From Boudabousia liubingyangii (GTDB lineage Bacteria; Actinomycetota; Actinomycetes; Actinomycetales; Actinomycetaceae): 64,000 nt of DNA. This document shows, one piece after another, positions 10,263 through 19,630 of this stretch. The notes beneath the pieces were generated by a model, which did no database searches, was not told the origin of the DNA, and worked only from the letters and a program-made list of their open reading frames with translations. Each line of letters begins with the position of its first letter. The stretch's first letter is position 1. Position numbers and translations under genes: made by a program. The stretch is taken from positions 186,001 through 250,000 of the forward strand of contig NZ_MQSU01000004.1 in assembly GCF_001907245.1 (NCBI RefSeq). Reading direction: 5' to 3'.

Positions 10263-11147
10263 ATGGCTTCTAAGTCTTCAATCGAGAAAGAATTTTGGAC
10301 TCCTGGGATTAGCCCTAGGCTGACTGAAATTTTTAAGCGACGATATCTATTAAACCTGCTTGTTCACAAGGAACTTAGGGTTCGATACCGCGGATCATTC
10401 CTTGGGATGCTCTGGTCCTACGCTAAACCGGCGGTGCAGTTTATTGTTTTCTATGTGGCCTTGGGTGTATTCCTAGCCCAAAATAGAGCAATCGAAAACT
10501 ATGTCGTTTATCTATTCTCTGGTGTCGTAGTAGTTAACTATTTCAGCGAAATCTTTAACAACACTACTCGTTCTATTGTTTGGAATGCGCCACTAGTTAA
10601 GAAGATCTATCTTCCTCGACAGTTGTTCCCCGTCTCATCACTATGCGTGGCTGTGGTGCACCTAATTCCACAGTTGGTCATTCTAGTACTGGGTGCCCTT
10701 ATCTACGGATGGCGACCCGGATTCTATGAACTGGGACTGGGAATATTGGGCTTTATGTTAGTCTCGATTTTTGCCTTAGGATTGGGGCTTTTCACTAGTG
10801 CCATCAACGTGATGTTCCGGGATGCAGAAAACTTCGTCGATCTGATTCTGATGGTCGTCACGTGGGCCTCCCCGGTACTGTACAAGTGGCAAGATGTCCA
10901 CCGTATTCTAGGTGGGACCATCTGGTGGTGGATCTACATGCTCAATCCGATTACCCCCATTGTGCTGATCTTCCACCGGGTTTTCTGGTTCCCCACAGCT
11001 GGGGTCGGGGGAGTGTCACCGGTAGCTCAGCTCCCTGAAAATATGTACATGTGGGTAGGCATCTGTGCACTGATTTCATTCTTAATGCTACTAATCGGCG
11101 ACTGGTATTTCCGCCACCTAGATGGCCGCTTCGCGCAGGAGCTCTGA
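10263..11147 (+). CDS. wzm: Polysaccharide ABC exporter, permease subunit
   Basis: 294 residues of the ABC-2 permease family. The N-terminal cytoplasmic helix contains LVHKELRVRYRGSFLGMLWSYAKP, a signature of Wzm/TagG-type transporters, followed by six hydrophobic segments and the short C-terminal DWYFRHLDGRFAQEL. It begins 4 bases after glf, and its stop is one base from the ATPase start. Wzm/Wzt pairs export lipid-linked O-polysaccharide or galactan precursors across the membrane; mycobacterial homologues (Rv3781/Rv3783) sit with glfT1 and move the galactan. The same cargo is inferred here. Confidence 0.88.
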   Translation: MASKSSIEKEFWTPGISPRLTEIFKRRYLLNLLVHKELRVRYRGSFLGMLWSYAKPAVQFIVFYVALGVFLAQNRAIENYVVYLFSGVVVVNYFSEIFNNTTRSIVWNAPLVKKIYLPRQLFPVSSLCVAVVHLIPQLVILVLGALIYGWRPGFYELGLGILGFMLVSIFALGLGLFTSAINVMFRDAENFVDLILMVVTWASPVLYKWQDVHRILGGTIWWWIYMLNPITPIVLIFHRVFWFPTAGVGGVSPVAQLPENMYMWVGICALISFLMLLIGDWYFRHLDGRFAQEL

Positions 11148-11148
11148 G

Positions 11149-11922
11149 ATGAACGAAAAAGAATCACAGGTAGTGAACCCAGCGCAGTCTGAAAATGATG
11201 TCATTCGCGTCGAGGACGTAAGTAAAGTCTTTAAACTTCGCCGCACCCATACCCTTAAAGAATCATTAGTTTGGGCCCTAACCGGGCGTCGAGCTGAGAT
11301 GGTAAATATCTTCCACGCCCTAGATGATGTTTCCTTTAACATCCCATCGGGACAAACTGTTGGCTTGCTCGGATTTAATGGATCCGGTAAATCCACCATG
11401 CTCAAACTAATCTCTGGCGTTATGAGGCCAGATCAGGGCTCTATTAAAGTCCGCGGAAAGATCGCCGGTCTCATTGAGGTGGGTGCTGGTTTTCATCCGG
11501 ACCTAACTGGACGTGAAAATGTCTATCTAAACGGCGCCATCTTAGGGATGACCGAAGCCGAGATCGATGCCGCTTACGACGATATCGTAGCTTTTTCTGA
11601 GATCGAGCAGTTCATCGATACTGAAGTTAAATTCTATTCTTCCGGCATGTTCCTGCGTTTGGCCTTCTCAGTCGCCGTGCACACTAACCCCGATATCTTC
11701 TTGATTGATGAAATCCTAGCGGTGGGCGATGCTCCCTTCCAGAGAAAGTGCCTCGATCGGATTCGCGAACTGCGAGCCTCGGGTAAATCTCTAGTGATCG
11801 TCTCTCACGATCTAAACATGGTAGAAGAACTGTGCGACCGGGCAATTGTCTTGGAAAAGGGAAAGGTCGTATTCGACGGTCCGGCAGCAGAAGGCGTCAA
11901 ACGACTGCGCCCCGAAGACTAG
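11149..11922 (+). CDS. wzt: Polysaccharide ABC exporter, ATP-binding subunit
   Basis: 257 residues from ATG 11149. Walker A is GFNGSGKST, the ABC signature is YSSGMFLRLAFSV, Walker B is DIFLIDEILAVGD, and the switch histidine is in IVSHD. The N-terminal extension before Walker A (EDVSKVFKLRRTHTLKESL) is typical of the Wzt/TagH group. There is no C-terminal carbohydrate-recognition domain, so substrate choice would lie elsewhere, as in TagH-short or mycobacterial Rv3781 proteins. It is tightly linked to the permease before it. Confidence 0.88.
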   Translation: MNEKESQVVNPAQSENDVIRVEDVSKVFKLRRTHTLKESLVWALTGRRAEMVNIFHALDDVSFNIPSGQTVGLLGFNGSGKSTMLKLISGVMRPDQGSIKVRGKIAGLIEVGAGFHPDLTGRENVYLNGAILGMTEAEIDAAYDDIVAFSEIEQFIDTEVKFYSSGMFLRLAFSVAVHTNPDIFLIDEILAVGDAPFQRKCLDRIRELRASGKSLVIVSHDLNMVEELCDRAIVLEKGKVVFDGPAAEGVKRLRPED

Positions 11923-11978
11923 TTCTAAACCTCTAGCTAGCATTTCGAATTCACCTAACTAAAAAGAATCTGTAGCGA

Positions 11979-11984
11979 TACAAT
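11979..11984 (+). promoter_or_regulatory. Candidate -10 box before the GlfT2-like gene
   Basis: TACAAT lies about 30 bases before the ATG at 12015 in a 92-base AT-rich gap after wzt. No convincing -35 is visible at the right distance, so this is a weak call. Confidence 0.3.
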
Positions 11985-12014
11985 TACTAAAAATCGCTTT
12001 TGGAAAGGAACAAA

Positions 12015-13898
12015 ATGGCATCGAAAGTGGTACAGCGGGTAGTTTTCTCCGCTGAAAACGATTCAGACACTCAGCCGTTATACTTCGAAGGTGCCTTGAA
12101 AGGTGGCCGCAAGCCCAGCCTCGACAAGCCGGGCATTGTCAGCTACGACCGTTCTTCGGCTAAGTTCAAGAACGCGGGTTATACCTCCTTTGGTACCTAT
12201 TTCAACGCTTTCCCGGCTTCCTACTGGCGCCGCCACACGGTGGTTCGCGAAGTAACACTGCGTGTTAAGACCGCCGGTCAGGGAACTCTAATCCTTTATC
12301 GTTCCAATGCCAAAGGCGATTACTACCGCCTAGAATCACACGAACTCTCAGGTTCTGTGACCAAGGATTTCAAACTTCCATTAAATAACTTCCTAGATGG
12401 CGGTTGGTACTGGTTTGACCTAAAGGCCAACTCGAATGATTTTGAATTGTTGGAAGGTCAGTGGCTAGTAGATGAGAAACCACGTTTAGAAGACCCGAAA
12501 CTAACTATTGCCATCACCACCTTCAACCGTCCAACTGACTGCGCGCTGATGCTTAAGCAGTTGTCATCATACGAACCTCTGCGTGAGGTCCTACGCGAAA
12601 TCGTCGTGGTCGACCAGGGCAATAAGAAGGTTGCTGAGGAAGACAATTATCAGGTTGCGAAAGCCCTCTTGAAAGATCAACTACGGGTAATCGATCAGAT
12701 TAACCTTGGCGGATCGGGCGGCTTTAGTCGCGGTATGTACGAATCGCTACAAAACAACTCTGATTTCGTGCTGCTACTTGATGATGACGTTCGAGTTGAG
12801 CCTGAAGGTATGCTTCGGGCCCTAGCTTTTGGTAGCTACACGAATGTCCCCACCATCGTGGGTGGCCATATGTTCTCGATGTATCAGCGAACCTTCCTGC
12901 ATGCTTTTGCGGAAACTGTCCGAGCGAAGGAATTCCTCTGGGGACCGACGCCTGGGGTTCCGGATGCCATTGACTTCAACAAGGTGCCGCTAAGGGTAAA
13001 CCGTAAACTTCATGCACTAGCCCCGGCAAACTACAACGGGTGGTGGATGTGTTTGATCCCGACCTCAGTAGTTGAAGAAATTGGTCTATCCCTACCATTC
13101 TTCATTAAATGGGACGACTCGGAATACTGTCTACGTGCGGGTAAACATGGTGTTCCCACTGTCACGCTACCGGGCGCCGCTGTCTGGCACGTGCCGTGGA
13201 CCGATAAGGATGACTCGGTCGACTGGCAGGCATACTTCCACTACCGTAATCGACTGGTAGCTGGTCTAATGCACTCTAAGTTCTCCCGCGGTGGGGGAAT
13301 GATTAAGCACCTGTCACTGGTGTCCTTGAAGCATTTCCTCTCTCAACAGTACTCTGTGTTGGCACTGCAGATTAAGGCCCTAGAGGATATCTTGCGTGGA
13401 CCCGAACATATGCACGATGAAATCGAGACGGTAGTACCGGAAGTGCGGAAGATTCGGGGCAATTACAAGGACGCGCAACTAGTTGCTGACCCCACCTTGC
13501 TGCCGGCCCCTCGTTCGTCATCGAAGTTACCTAAGTGGGAAACCTTGAAGACCCCGAAGTCGCTACCGGGCCGTGCCTTGATGGCCGCAAAGGGAATTTT
13601 GCGAATCGCCAACCAACCCACTGAACTATCCCGAGAATACCCAGAAATGTATGTATCTTCGGGTAACAGTAACTGGCTAGTACTTTCGCAACTAGATTCT
13701 GCAGTAGTAACTAACTCTGATGGCTCCGGCGTATCCTTCTACCAGCGAGATCCGAGGCTAGCTCGTAAGCTCTATGGTCGTCTGAACCGACTGGTAGCTG
13801 AACTCGTTAAACGTTGGCCTGAGCTTTCGCGCCAGTATCAAGAGGCCTTGGATGGTGTAACCTCTCCGGCAGCATGGGAGCCGCACTTCCATAACTAA
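12015..13898 (+). CDS. glfT2: GlfT2-like galactofuranosyltransferase (polymerase)
   Basis: About 627 residues. An N-terminal beta-rich domain (~1-155) precedes a GT-A domain with LTIAITTFNRP, NLGGSGGFSRGM, the metal site VLLLDDDVRVEP, and the catalytic FIKWDDSEYCLRAG followed by AVWHVPW. This is the domain order of mycobacterial GlfT2 (DDD, WDDxE, then a metal-binding His). A helical C-terminal region follows. GlfT2 polymerises galactofuranose with alternating linkages at the cytoplasmic face. ATG 12015 has a good SD (AAGGA, five bases away); an upstream in-frame TTG at 12000 is less likely. It ends in a strong terminator. Confidence 0.88.
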   Translation: MASKVVQRVVFSAENDSDTQPLYFEGALKGGRKPSLDKPGIVSYDRSSAKFKNAGYTSFGTYFNAFPASYWRRHTVVREVTLRVKTAGQGTLILYRSNAKGDYYRLESHELSGSVTKDFKLPLNNFLDGGWYWFDLKANSNDFELLEGQWLVDEKPRLEDPKLTIAITTFNRPTDCALMLKQLSSYEPLREVLREIVVVDQGNKKVAEEDNYQVAKALLKDQLRVIDQINLGGSGGFSRGMYESLQNNSDFVLLLDDDVRVEPEGMLRALAFGSYTNVPTIVGGHMFSMYQRTFLHAFAETVRAKEFLWGPTPGVPDAIDFNKVPLRVNRKLHALAPANYNGWWMCLIPTSVVEEIGLSLPFFIKWDDSEYCLRAGKHGVPTVTLPGAAVWHVPWTDKDDSVDWQAYFHYRNRLVAGLMHSKFSRGGGMIKHLSLVSLKHFLSQQYSVLALQIKALEDILRGPEHMHDEIETVVPEVRKIRGNYKDAQLVADPTLLPAPRSSSKLPKWETLKTPKSLPGRALMAAKGILRIANQPTELSREYPEMYVSSGNSNWLVLSQLDSAVVTNSDGSGVSFYQRDPRLARKLYGRLNRLVAELVKRWPELSRQYQEALDGVTSPAAWEPHFHN

Positions 13899-13916
13899 AG
13901 ATGTAAAGCTGGACTC

Positions 13917-13961
13917 AAATACCCCACTATGATATGTGAAATATGTCATAGTGGGGTATTT
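13917..13961 (+). terminator. Intrinsic terminator after the GlfT2-like gene
   Basis: A 15-16 bp perfect stem (left arm 13917-13932, right arm 13946-13961, core ATACCCCACTATGA) with a 13-base loop is followed by TTTTGTGG. It closes the polysaccharide block before the whiB region. Confidence 0.8.
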
Positions 13962-14048
13962 TGTGGCGGTTTATTGGCTAACCATCGCCTGAAAGTGGTA
14001 ATCCGGCCTTAAATTGACCTCTTTTCAAGAGTGCCAAGCACACCAAAA

Positions 14049-14103
14049 TATACTAAGGTAACCCTAGAGCTCATCGAATAACATCAATGTAGTTTATTGA
14101 TGT
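14049..14103 (+). promoter_or_regulatory. whiB promoter region: -10 candidate and inverted repeat
   Basis: TATACT at 14049-14054 is a good -10 hexamer; the nearest -35-like TTGACC (14014) is too far away (29 bases). Downstream, ACATCAAT (14081-14088) and ATTGATGT (14096-14103) form a perfect 8-bp inverted repeat with a 7-base spacer, about 50 bases before the whiB start. It could be an operator or a leader hairpin. The 255-base gap otherwise contains only the terminator described separately and a short CTCTT/AAGAG palindrome. Confidence 0.4.
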
Positions 14104-14153
14104 AGTGAGATGTGGAAGAAAGTTTCTAGACCAATAAAGGAGGGAAGCACCAG

Positions 14154-14444
14154 ATGTGGAACATCCTAGGCGACGGTGATTTAGTCGTCGATCAATTTCA
14201 ATCGGCTTTCCTCGAAGATGATGGAGTCCTAGCTTGGCAGGAATACGCACTGTGTGCGCAGACTGACCCGGAAGCTTTCTTCCCCGAAAAAGGTGGATCC
14301 ACTAGAGAAGCCAAAAATGTTTGTGCGCTATGTGAAGTCCGCCAGGAATGTCTAGAGTACGCCCTCGCCAATGATGAGCGATTCGGAATCTGGGGCGGGC
14401 TATCAGAGCGTGAGCGTCGGAAACTTAAGCGCGCCTCCGGGTGA
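14154..14444 (+). CDS. whiB: WhiB family iron-sulfur regulator (WhiB2/WhmD-like)
   Basis: 96 residues. Four cysteines bind a 4Fe-4S cluster: one in ALCAQ, two in NVCALC and one in EC four residues later. The turn motif is FGIWGGLSERERR, followed by a basic tail for DNA binding. WhiB2/WhmD controls septation and cell division genes. The SD AAAGGAGGGA precedes the ATG. The stop overlaps the GTG of the giant glycosyltransferase (GTGA), so the two are translationally coupled; this whiB-GT-DUF5719 arrangement is common in actinobacteria. The start is well supported; Met-Trp is unusual but in frame with the SD. Confidence 0.93.
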   Translation: MWNILGDGDLVVDQFQSAFLEDDGVLAWQEYALCAQTDPEAFFPEKGGSTREAKNVCALCEVRQECLEYALANDERFGIWGGLSERERRKLKRASG

Positions 14445-17400
14445 TCTGGGTGGCTGAAAAGTCTGTCCACGCAGTTCTAGTTACGCAAGGGGAAAGCCAA
14501 TACTTGGCCGAAACCCTTGATCTGCTCAAGTCACAAACCAGAACTGCAGAACTAGTGACGTTAGTAGATCTGTCCGAAACTGCCAATGCCGAAGAAGAGT
14601 TTCGTAAACTCTTCCCCACTGGATCATCCGGAAAATACCTTTCGGCTCCAAGTATTACAGACTTTGGCACTGCGGTCAGCAAGGCAGTTAATGAAGCACC
14701 AATCGAAACTGATTGGCTCTGGCTACTCCATGACGACTCAATCCCAGACTCGCAATGTCTAGCTGAACTTTTAGCGGCCACTAAAAAAGGTGCGACTGTT
14801 GGAGTCGTCGGACCAAAAATCCGTGACTACTTCCAAACCGATAAACTAATTGAAATCGGTATTTCCGCAACCAAAACCGCCCGCCGATTCGATCACCTAC
14901 GTGGCGAATATGACCAGGGGCAACACGACCGGATGGAAGATGTCCTTGCGGTTTCCACGGCAGGCATGCTGGTCAGCCAAGCACTCTGGACAGAACTACG
15001 GGGGACCGACCCCTCACTATCACCGTTTGGAGTTGGCCTTGAATTTGGCCGACGGGTAAGGCTTGCCGGCTACCGGGTAATCGTGGCCACCTCGGCAATC
15101 GTCTTCCATGCGGAACAGTCCTACCGGGGACATGAGGGGCTACTGGACGCCTCAGGTACCTATTCAGAACGTCGAGCCGCCCAAATTCATAACTGGTTAT
15201 TGGCGCTAGGGACGGCAAAATTTGTCCTCTGGTTATTCTTGCTGCCATTTTGGCAACTGGGACGCATGCTACTGCGATTGGCTACCAGACAGTGGAGCCT
15301 AGCGGTAGGGGAGTTAGCTGCGCTATTTAAGGTACTGTTCCACCCGCAAGCTATTTTGCGGGCCCGCGCGAATCTTTTCCGGACGAAAAAAGCTTCCCGA
15401 GCTAGCCTTAAGCGACTAGAGGTGCCAAGGTGGTACCTGCTTAGAGAACGCTACCTAGTTCGTAAAAACCGCCATCGCAACGTCAGTCAAGAGGCATTAG
15501 AACCGGTGGCGGCCAGCGGTCTCAAACAGCGTCGCGAAATCGCCTCAGCCGGGGCCCTCACGGTAGTTTTTGTGACCCTGTTACTCACGGTCTTAAAAAC
15601 CTATTCCACGGCGGTAAATAGCAATGGCGCTGCTAGGCTCTTCCTGCCCGAACAACTTTCCGATTTCTGGAGTTTCGCTTGGAGCGGCTGGGTCCCAATC
15701 AAGATGGGCATGGCCGCCCCCGCTGATCCTTTGCTGCCCTTCTTATCTTCCGTTGTCGCCCCGTTCTGGCTTCTAGGACTCTCGCCGAACCAAGTCCTGA
15801 CTGCGTTTCTTGCCTGCTGGCCGCTACTTGCCGGAATCGGCGCGTACCTCGCGGCTGGAACTTTTACCAGGGCAGTAGGGCTCCGCCTATTTATGGTATT
15901 TACATACCTGAGTCTGCCAGCAGTCTGGATCTCAGCAGCACAGGGACGCGTCTCAGTACTGGTTCTGACTATGGCGCTACCTTGGTTTGTCTGGGGTTTG
16001 GTGCGGGGCACCAATCGCCACCGGGCCGAGGTGGTTTTGGGAGTTCGCGGTCAGATTGCGGTTAGGAATACCGACTACCAGGTGCGCTTTCTGGCCATCT
16101 CAGCTTTCGCGTTAACTTTCGTGATGCTCTCTACCCCGAGCCTGCTACTTCTGGCCCCCTTCTTTGTATTACTAGGTTTGGCCTTAGTTCCCAAACGCCC
16201 TTGGCGGGTAATGCTCTTACCCATTCCGGCAGTACTGTTTGCAATTCCCTACCTAGTATCGATTTATCGAAGCGGTAACTATCGGGCACTACTAGGGACC
16301 ATCGATCACCCGGTTGACTTTAAAACCCCCAGTGGCTTCCGCCTGCTTTTAGGAATTCCTGATGGGGCTCGTTATGAAGCCGGTGGTTTGCTGCAGATGC
16401 TCATGAATGATGGGCATGCCTGGCTATCGGGACTTCGCCTATTGCCACTTGCAATGCTGATGCTCGGGCTGATCTTGGCCCTCCTACGTCTTACTTGGCG
16501 CACCGGCTGGATCACCCTAGGCATGGTGATTTCAGCTTCTTGGATGGCAGCGGGCTATTACGCTGGACAGATTGAAATCGCTGCCCAAGAAAGCAACGTA
16601 TTTACCTGGACTGGCCCCTACCTGCTACTTGCTTACTTCTCACTTTCCGCCGCGGTAATCGGGGGCCTAGACCGCTATTGGGCAACCTTCCGTGTTAAAA
16701 AACCAAACAGCAACCTGCTGCTAACCGGTGTGCAGCTTCTTAAAGCACTAAGTTACGTGCTGCTGTTTCTGATACCAGTTTCTTTCCTCGCCAACGACGG
16801 CTGGGCCCTAGCATCTTCTACCGTGATGTCACGTGAAAGCACCGTTACGGTGCCGGCTTCTGCGAAACTAGGGCAGAACTCCGACCGTCATTCAAGAGTC
16901 CTACTGATAAAAACTCTGACCGATGACCAACTGGAAGTCACCTGGCAACGCTTCGCTCAGCCAACCTATCTTGAACACTCCACGATTGACGACCTCACTC
17001 AACTAAGACGTCGAGAAGCGGGGACCAGTGAGAACCGACTACCCGATCGGATCAACTCGCAACTAATCACGCTACTACGCGGACACCAGACCCCCGAACT
17101 AGCTCAGCTTCTGACCTACGCGGCCGTTGACCAAATGGTTATCGCACCCGATTCGAATCCCCTGAACGACGCACTCGAGGGCCTAAAAGGGCTAGAGAAA
17201 ATTGGGCCCACCCCGGCAGGAGTCGCTTGGCGTGTAAGTAGCGCGGAACTAATCAGCGCTGACGGCTACACGGCCTATCGTCTCTGGACGGAACCCGAAG
17301 TTCCCCAGTTACTAAAAGCCGAAGTACAAGCGACCTCCTCGTCTGATGAAGAAAAGGCCCCAAATCGTACTGGACTACCCGCAAACGCCGTGACCGCAAA

Positions 17401-17656
17401 CGGGGAAACGAAAACCCCCGGAGTGATAGTCCTAGCGGAAAACCCGGACCCGCACTGGCAACTATCAATCAACGGGAAGCAAGCCAAACAGCTACCCCAG
17501 GTCCAAGCGAACGTCTTTGAAACCTCAGAGACTGGCAACTACGCTTTGACTTGGCACCAACCCAGCCTACGAATCTGGACCTACGCCGGCATCATCAGCG
17601 AACTGTTACTACTATCAATGATGATCTTTACTAGACGAAAGAAGGTGGATCTCTGA
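14441..17656 (+). CDS. Giant membrane glycosyltransferase: GT2 domain fused to polytopic region
   Basis: 1071 residues from GTG 14441. Residues ~1-230 form a GT2 domain (HAVLVTQGESQYLAETLDLL, acidic site WLLHDDSIPD, then GPKIRDYF). A first membrane pair lies near 250-275. From ~365 to ~790 there are about 12 hydrophobic segments, then an extracytoplasmic domain and a final helix near 1045-1065 before a basic RRKKVDL tail. Actinobacteria carry one such protein after whiB. The topology suggests it makes a lipid-linked sugar inside and transfers or processes it outside, by inference. Translation is coupled to whiB upstream and to DUF5719 downstream (TGATG). Confidence 0.82.
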   Translation: MIWVAEKSVHAVLVTQGESQYLAETLDLLKSQTRTAELVTLVDLSETANAEEEFRKLFPTGSSGKYLSAPSITDFGTAVSKAVNEAPIETDWLWLLHDDSIPDSQCLAELLAATKKGATVGVVGPKIRDYFQTDKLIEIGISATKTARRFDHLRGEYDQGQHDRMEDVLAVSTAGMLVSQALWTELRGTDPSLSPFGVGLEFGRRVRLAGYRVIVATSAIVFHAEQSYRGHEGLLDASGTYSERRAAQIHNWLLALGTAKFVLWLFLLPFWQLGRMLLRLATRQWSLAVGELAALFKVLFHPQAILRARANLFRTKKASRASLKRLEVPRWYLLRERYLVRKNRHRNVSQEALEPVAASGLKQRREIASAGALTVVFVTLLLTVLKTYSTAVNSNGAARLFLPEQLSDFWSFAWSGWVPIKMGMAAPADPLLPFLSSVVAPFWLLGLSPNQVLTAFLACWPLLAGIGAYLAAGTFTRAVGLRLFMVFTYLSLPAVWISAAQGRVSVLVLTMALPWFVWGLVRGTNRHRAEVVLGVRGQIAVRNTDYQVRFLAISAFALTFVMLSTPSLLLLAPFFVLLGLALVPKRPWRVMLLPIPAVLFAIPYLVSIYRSGNYRALLGTIDHPVDFKTPSGFRLLLGIPDGARYEAGGLLQMLMNDGHAWLSGLRLLPLAMLMLGLILALLRLTWRTGWITLGMVISASWMAAGYYAGQIEIAAQESNVFTWTGPYLLLAYFSLSAAVIGGLDRYWATFRVKKPNSNLLLTGVQLLKALSYVLLFLIPVSFLANDGWALASSTVMSRESTVTVPASAKLGQNSDRHSRVLLIKTLTDDQLEVTWQRFAQPTYLEHSTIDDLTQLRRREAGTSENRLPDRINSQLITLLRGHQTPELAQLLTYAAVDQMVIAPDSNPLNDALEGLKGLEKIGPTPAGVAWRVSSAELISADGYTAYRLWTEPEVPQLLKAEVQATSSSDEEKAPNRTGLPANAVTANGETKTPGVIVLAENPDPHWQLSINGKQAKQLPQVQANVFETSETGNYALTWHQPSLRIWTYAGIISELLLLSMMIFTRRKKVDL

Positions 17657-19038
17657 TGAGAGAAGAAACCCGAATCGTCACGGTCATCAAGGCCCTAGTG
17701 GCGCTGGTAGTACTATTGGCAATGACTATTGGCGGCTGGATACTAGCCACCAGGCCTGCTGCTCAAACGCGTCTAGTTCCAAGCATTCCGGTAGAGGCAG
17801 CCGCGGGTACCCTGCAAGAAGTATGTTTGCCACTGCCCGCTAATATCGCACAGGTCCGGAATAACCCCGATGGCTCAACCAGCGCGCCCGAAATCGATCA
17901 AATTCTGGCCTATCAGGCGGAATCAACCAAATCAGCAGTTGATCCCAAAAACTCCGTCTTCGAACCGATCGAGTTAGAAACTTCAGACGCTGGAATAATC
18001 AGCCTAAACTATCGAGCTGCTTGGGATAAGTCGGAAGGCGGGGCCTTCCTGAGTTTAGACGCCTGTCAGCCGGCCGCAGATTATTTTTCCTTCACCGTGC
18101 CCGGCAGTGAACAGATCAGCCAACGTGCCACCCTGATGATGGTCAATCCCTCCGCTAACTCCAGTAGCATCACCCTGGAAGCGTGGAACACCTCGGGGGA
18201 CCTACTAAAGGGACAGGCTTATACTCTAAGGGGCAACGAGAAACTAGAAATCTCGATTGACTCTCTAGTCAATACCAAAGAAGCCTATCAGCTGGAGCTG
18301 AAGATACAGGGCCCTAAGATTGCCGCCGGGGTCTATCTACAGCGGACTCAGGGCCTAAACAGTTTGGGACAAGAATGGCTGCCCCAAAATCCCCAGCCAA
18401 GTGAGCAGTTACAACTCCTAGGGATCGACCTCTCGGATGCTCCTGCTCGTCTTGAACTTGCTAATCCCGGTGATGAGGAAGCCACCGTATCATTAAAGAT
18501 CGGCCCTAATGGGACTGATACCTTTAAGGGACTAAATGAGATCAAGGTGCCGTCCCGGGCTGTCTTGGAATTAGACCTAGCTGGACTTCCAATAGGAGCC
18601 CAAGTATTTGAACTGAAATCAAAAACCCCTATCATCGCGCAGGTGGTAGCCCATTCCAATACTCCCTCGGAACAAGCCCAGAACCGACCCAAGATCGTTT
18701 CTGGAACCTTCCCGAGCGATAAGAAAAACCTAGGGATGAGCATATACAGCCCAGCTCACGGCGTCACCGCAGTGGATATTCCCATTGCTAGCGGATACGA
18801 AACCCAGATCACCATCCGAAACTTGGCGCAAAAATCAGAAATAAAAATCAACGGGGCAGAACAACACCTAGAACCGGGCCAAGTTCTAAGAACACCGCTG
18901 ACCGAAAGCACCAAGATTGAAGCTAGCAACCCGGTTTTGATTAGCCTGACTGCCATGAACAAGGAGATCCCCAGCTTACGGGGAACCATTAACCTAGGAA
19001 GCCTAAGCGGCTCACAGGGACGCGTCAGCATCCGCTAG
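17656..19038 (+). CDS. DUF5719 family membrane-anchored protein
   Basis: 460 residues. One N-terminal transmembrane helix (about 12-31, VIKALVALVVLLAMTIGGWI) anchors a large extracytoplasmic beta-rich domain. Two cysteines, in VCLPLP and DACQPA, could form a disulfide. The ATG overlaps the glycosyltransferase TGA, and the two families are almost always adjacent in actinobacteria. Function is unknown; the position suggests an accessory role to the giant glycosyltransferase in envelope polymer synthesis. No catalytic motif is visible. Confidence 0.8.
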   Translation: MREETRIVTVIKALVALVVLLAMTIGGWILATRPAAQTRLVPSIPVEAAAGTLQEVCLPLPANIAQVRNNPDGSTSAPEIDQILAYQAESTKSAVDPKNSVFEPIELETSDAGIISLNYRAAWDKSEGGAFLSLDACQPAADYFSFTVPGSEQISQRATLMMVNPSANSSSITLEAWNTSGDLLKGQAYTLRGNEKLEISIDSLVNTKEAYQLELKIQGPKIAAGVYLQRTQGLNSLGQEWLPQNPQPSEQLQLLGIDLSDAPARLELANPGDEEATVSLKIGPNGTDTFKGLNEIKVPSRAVLELDLAGLPIGAQVFELKSKTPIIAQVVAHSNTPSEQAQNRPKIVSGTFPSDKKNLGMSIYSPAHGVTAVDIPIASGYETQITIRNLAQKSEIKINGAEQHLEPGQVLRTPLTESTKIEASNPVLISLTAMNKEIPSLRGTINLGSLSGSQGRVSIR

Positions 19039-19049
19039 GGTAGCGGCCA

Positions 19050-19069
19050 CCCGCACCATTAGTGGCGGG
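19050..19069. terminator. Weak hairpin between DUF5719 and zincin-like genes
   Basis: CCCGCAC pairs with GT(G)GCGGG through 7 bp with one bulge. It lies between two convergent genes, without a clear T-tract on either side. A weak terminator is possible. Confidence 0.35.
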
Positions 19070-19119
19070 CGAAGATAGCGGTAATGGATGCCCTTGAACG
19101 CGCCGGGGAACAGTAGCTT

Positions 19120-19587
19120 TTAAATACTTGGGTCAATGTCCTCTGGAGAACACCCGAAAAGGGCGCTGAGGTTCTCAACCAGTACCAAGCGAATAAGTTC
19201 AGAAAGCCCCGCCGGCCCGTCACAGCGATCAGAAATTGGTAGACGAAATAACACAATGCGGCTAGGTAACCCGGCCTTGCGATCCGCAGAAAAAGCCCTT
19301 CCTAAACGAATCGAGTCACGCTCCCAAGGTGCCGGATCAGAACGGGGAGCCTCTTCCACCACGACCTCGACTTGGTTAAGTTGGGGGAACGAAGTCTCGA
19401 TGCTCTGTAGCTGTTGTACTACCAGGTCATCAAAAAGCTTTTGACGGGAGATATAACCGGGCAAATGTGGGCCAATCAAAGGGCCTCGCTGGGTTCTACC
19501 ATGTCGATCCCGGCGATGGATGAGCTGTAACTCGCGAGCCGAGACCTCGCTAGCAGAGACGTTTACTTGCCACTTTAAATCCGACAT
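19120..19587 (-). CDS. Zincin-like metallopeptidase family protein (PF06262-like), no HExxH
   Basis: 155 residues. RRDRHGRTQRGPLIGPHLPG, then EVVVEEAP and the C-terminal ALFGCSPEDIDPSI match the small family placed between DUF5719 and DUF3499 in many actinobacteria. Members of PF06262 proper end in an HExxH zinc site; here the matching helix reads LVLVENLSALFG, so the zinc ligands are missing. A peptidase activity is therefore doubtful. Inward orientation faces DUF5719 and it is divergent from DUF3499 by 43 bases. Confidence 0.72.
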   Translation of the reverse strand: MSDLKWQVNVSASEVSARELQLIHRRDRHGRTQRGPLIGPHLPGYISRQKLFDDLVVQQLQSIETSFPQLNQVEVVVEEAPRSDPAPWERDSIRLGRAFSADRKAGLPSRIVLFRLPISDRCDGPAGLSELIRLVLVENLSALFGCSPEDIDPSI

Positions 19588-19630
19588 GTTCTAACGATAT
19601 CGCAGACCTGAATATTAAATGAGTTAGAAT

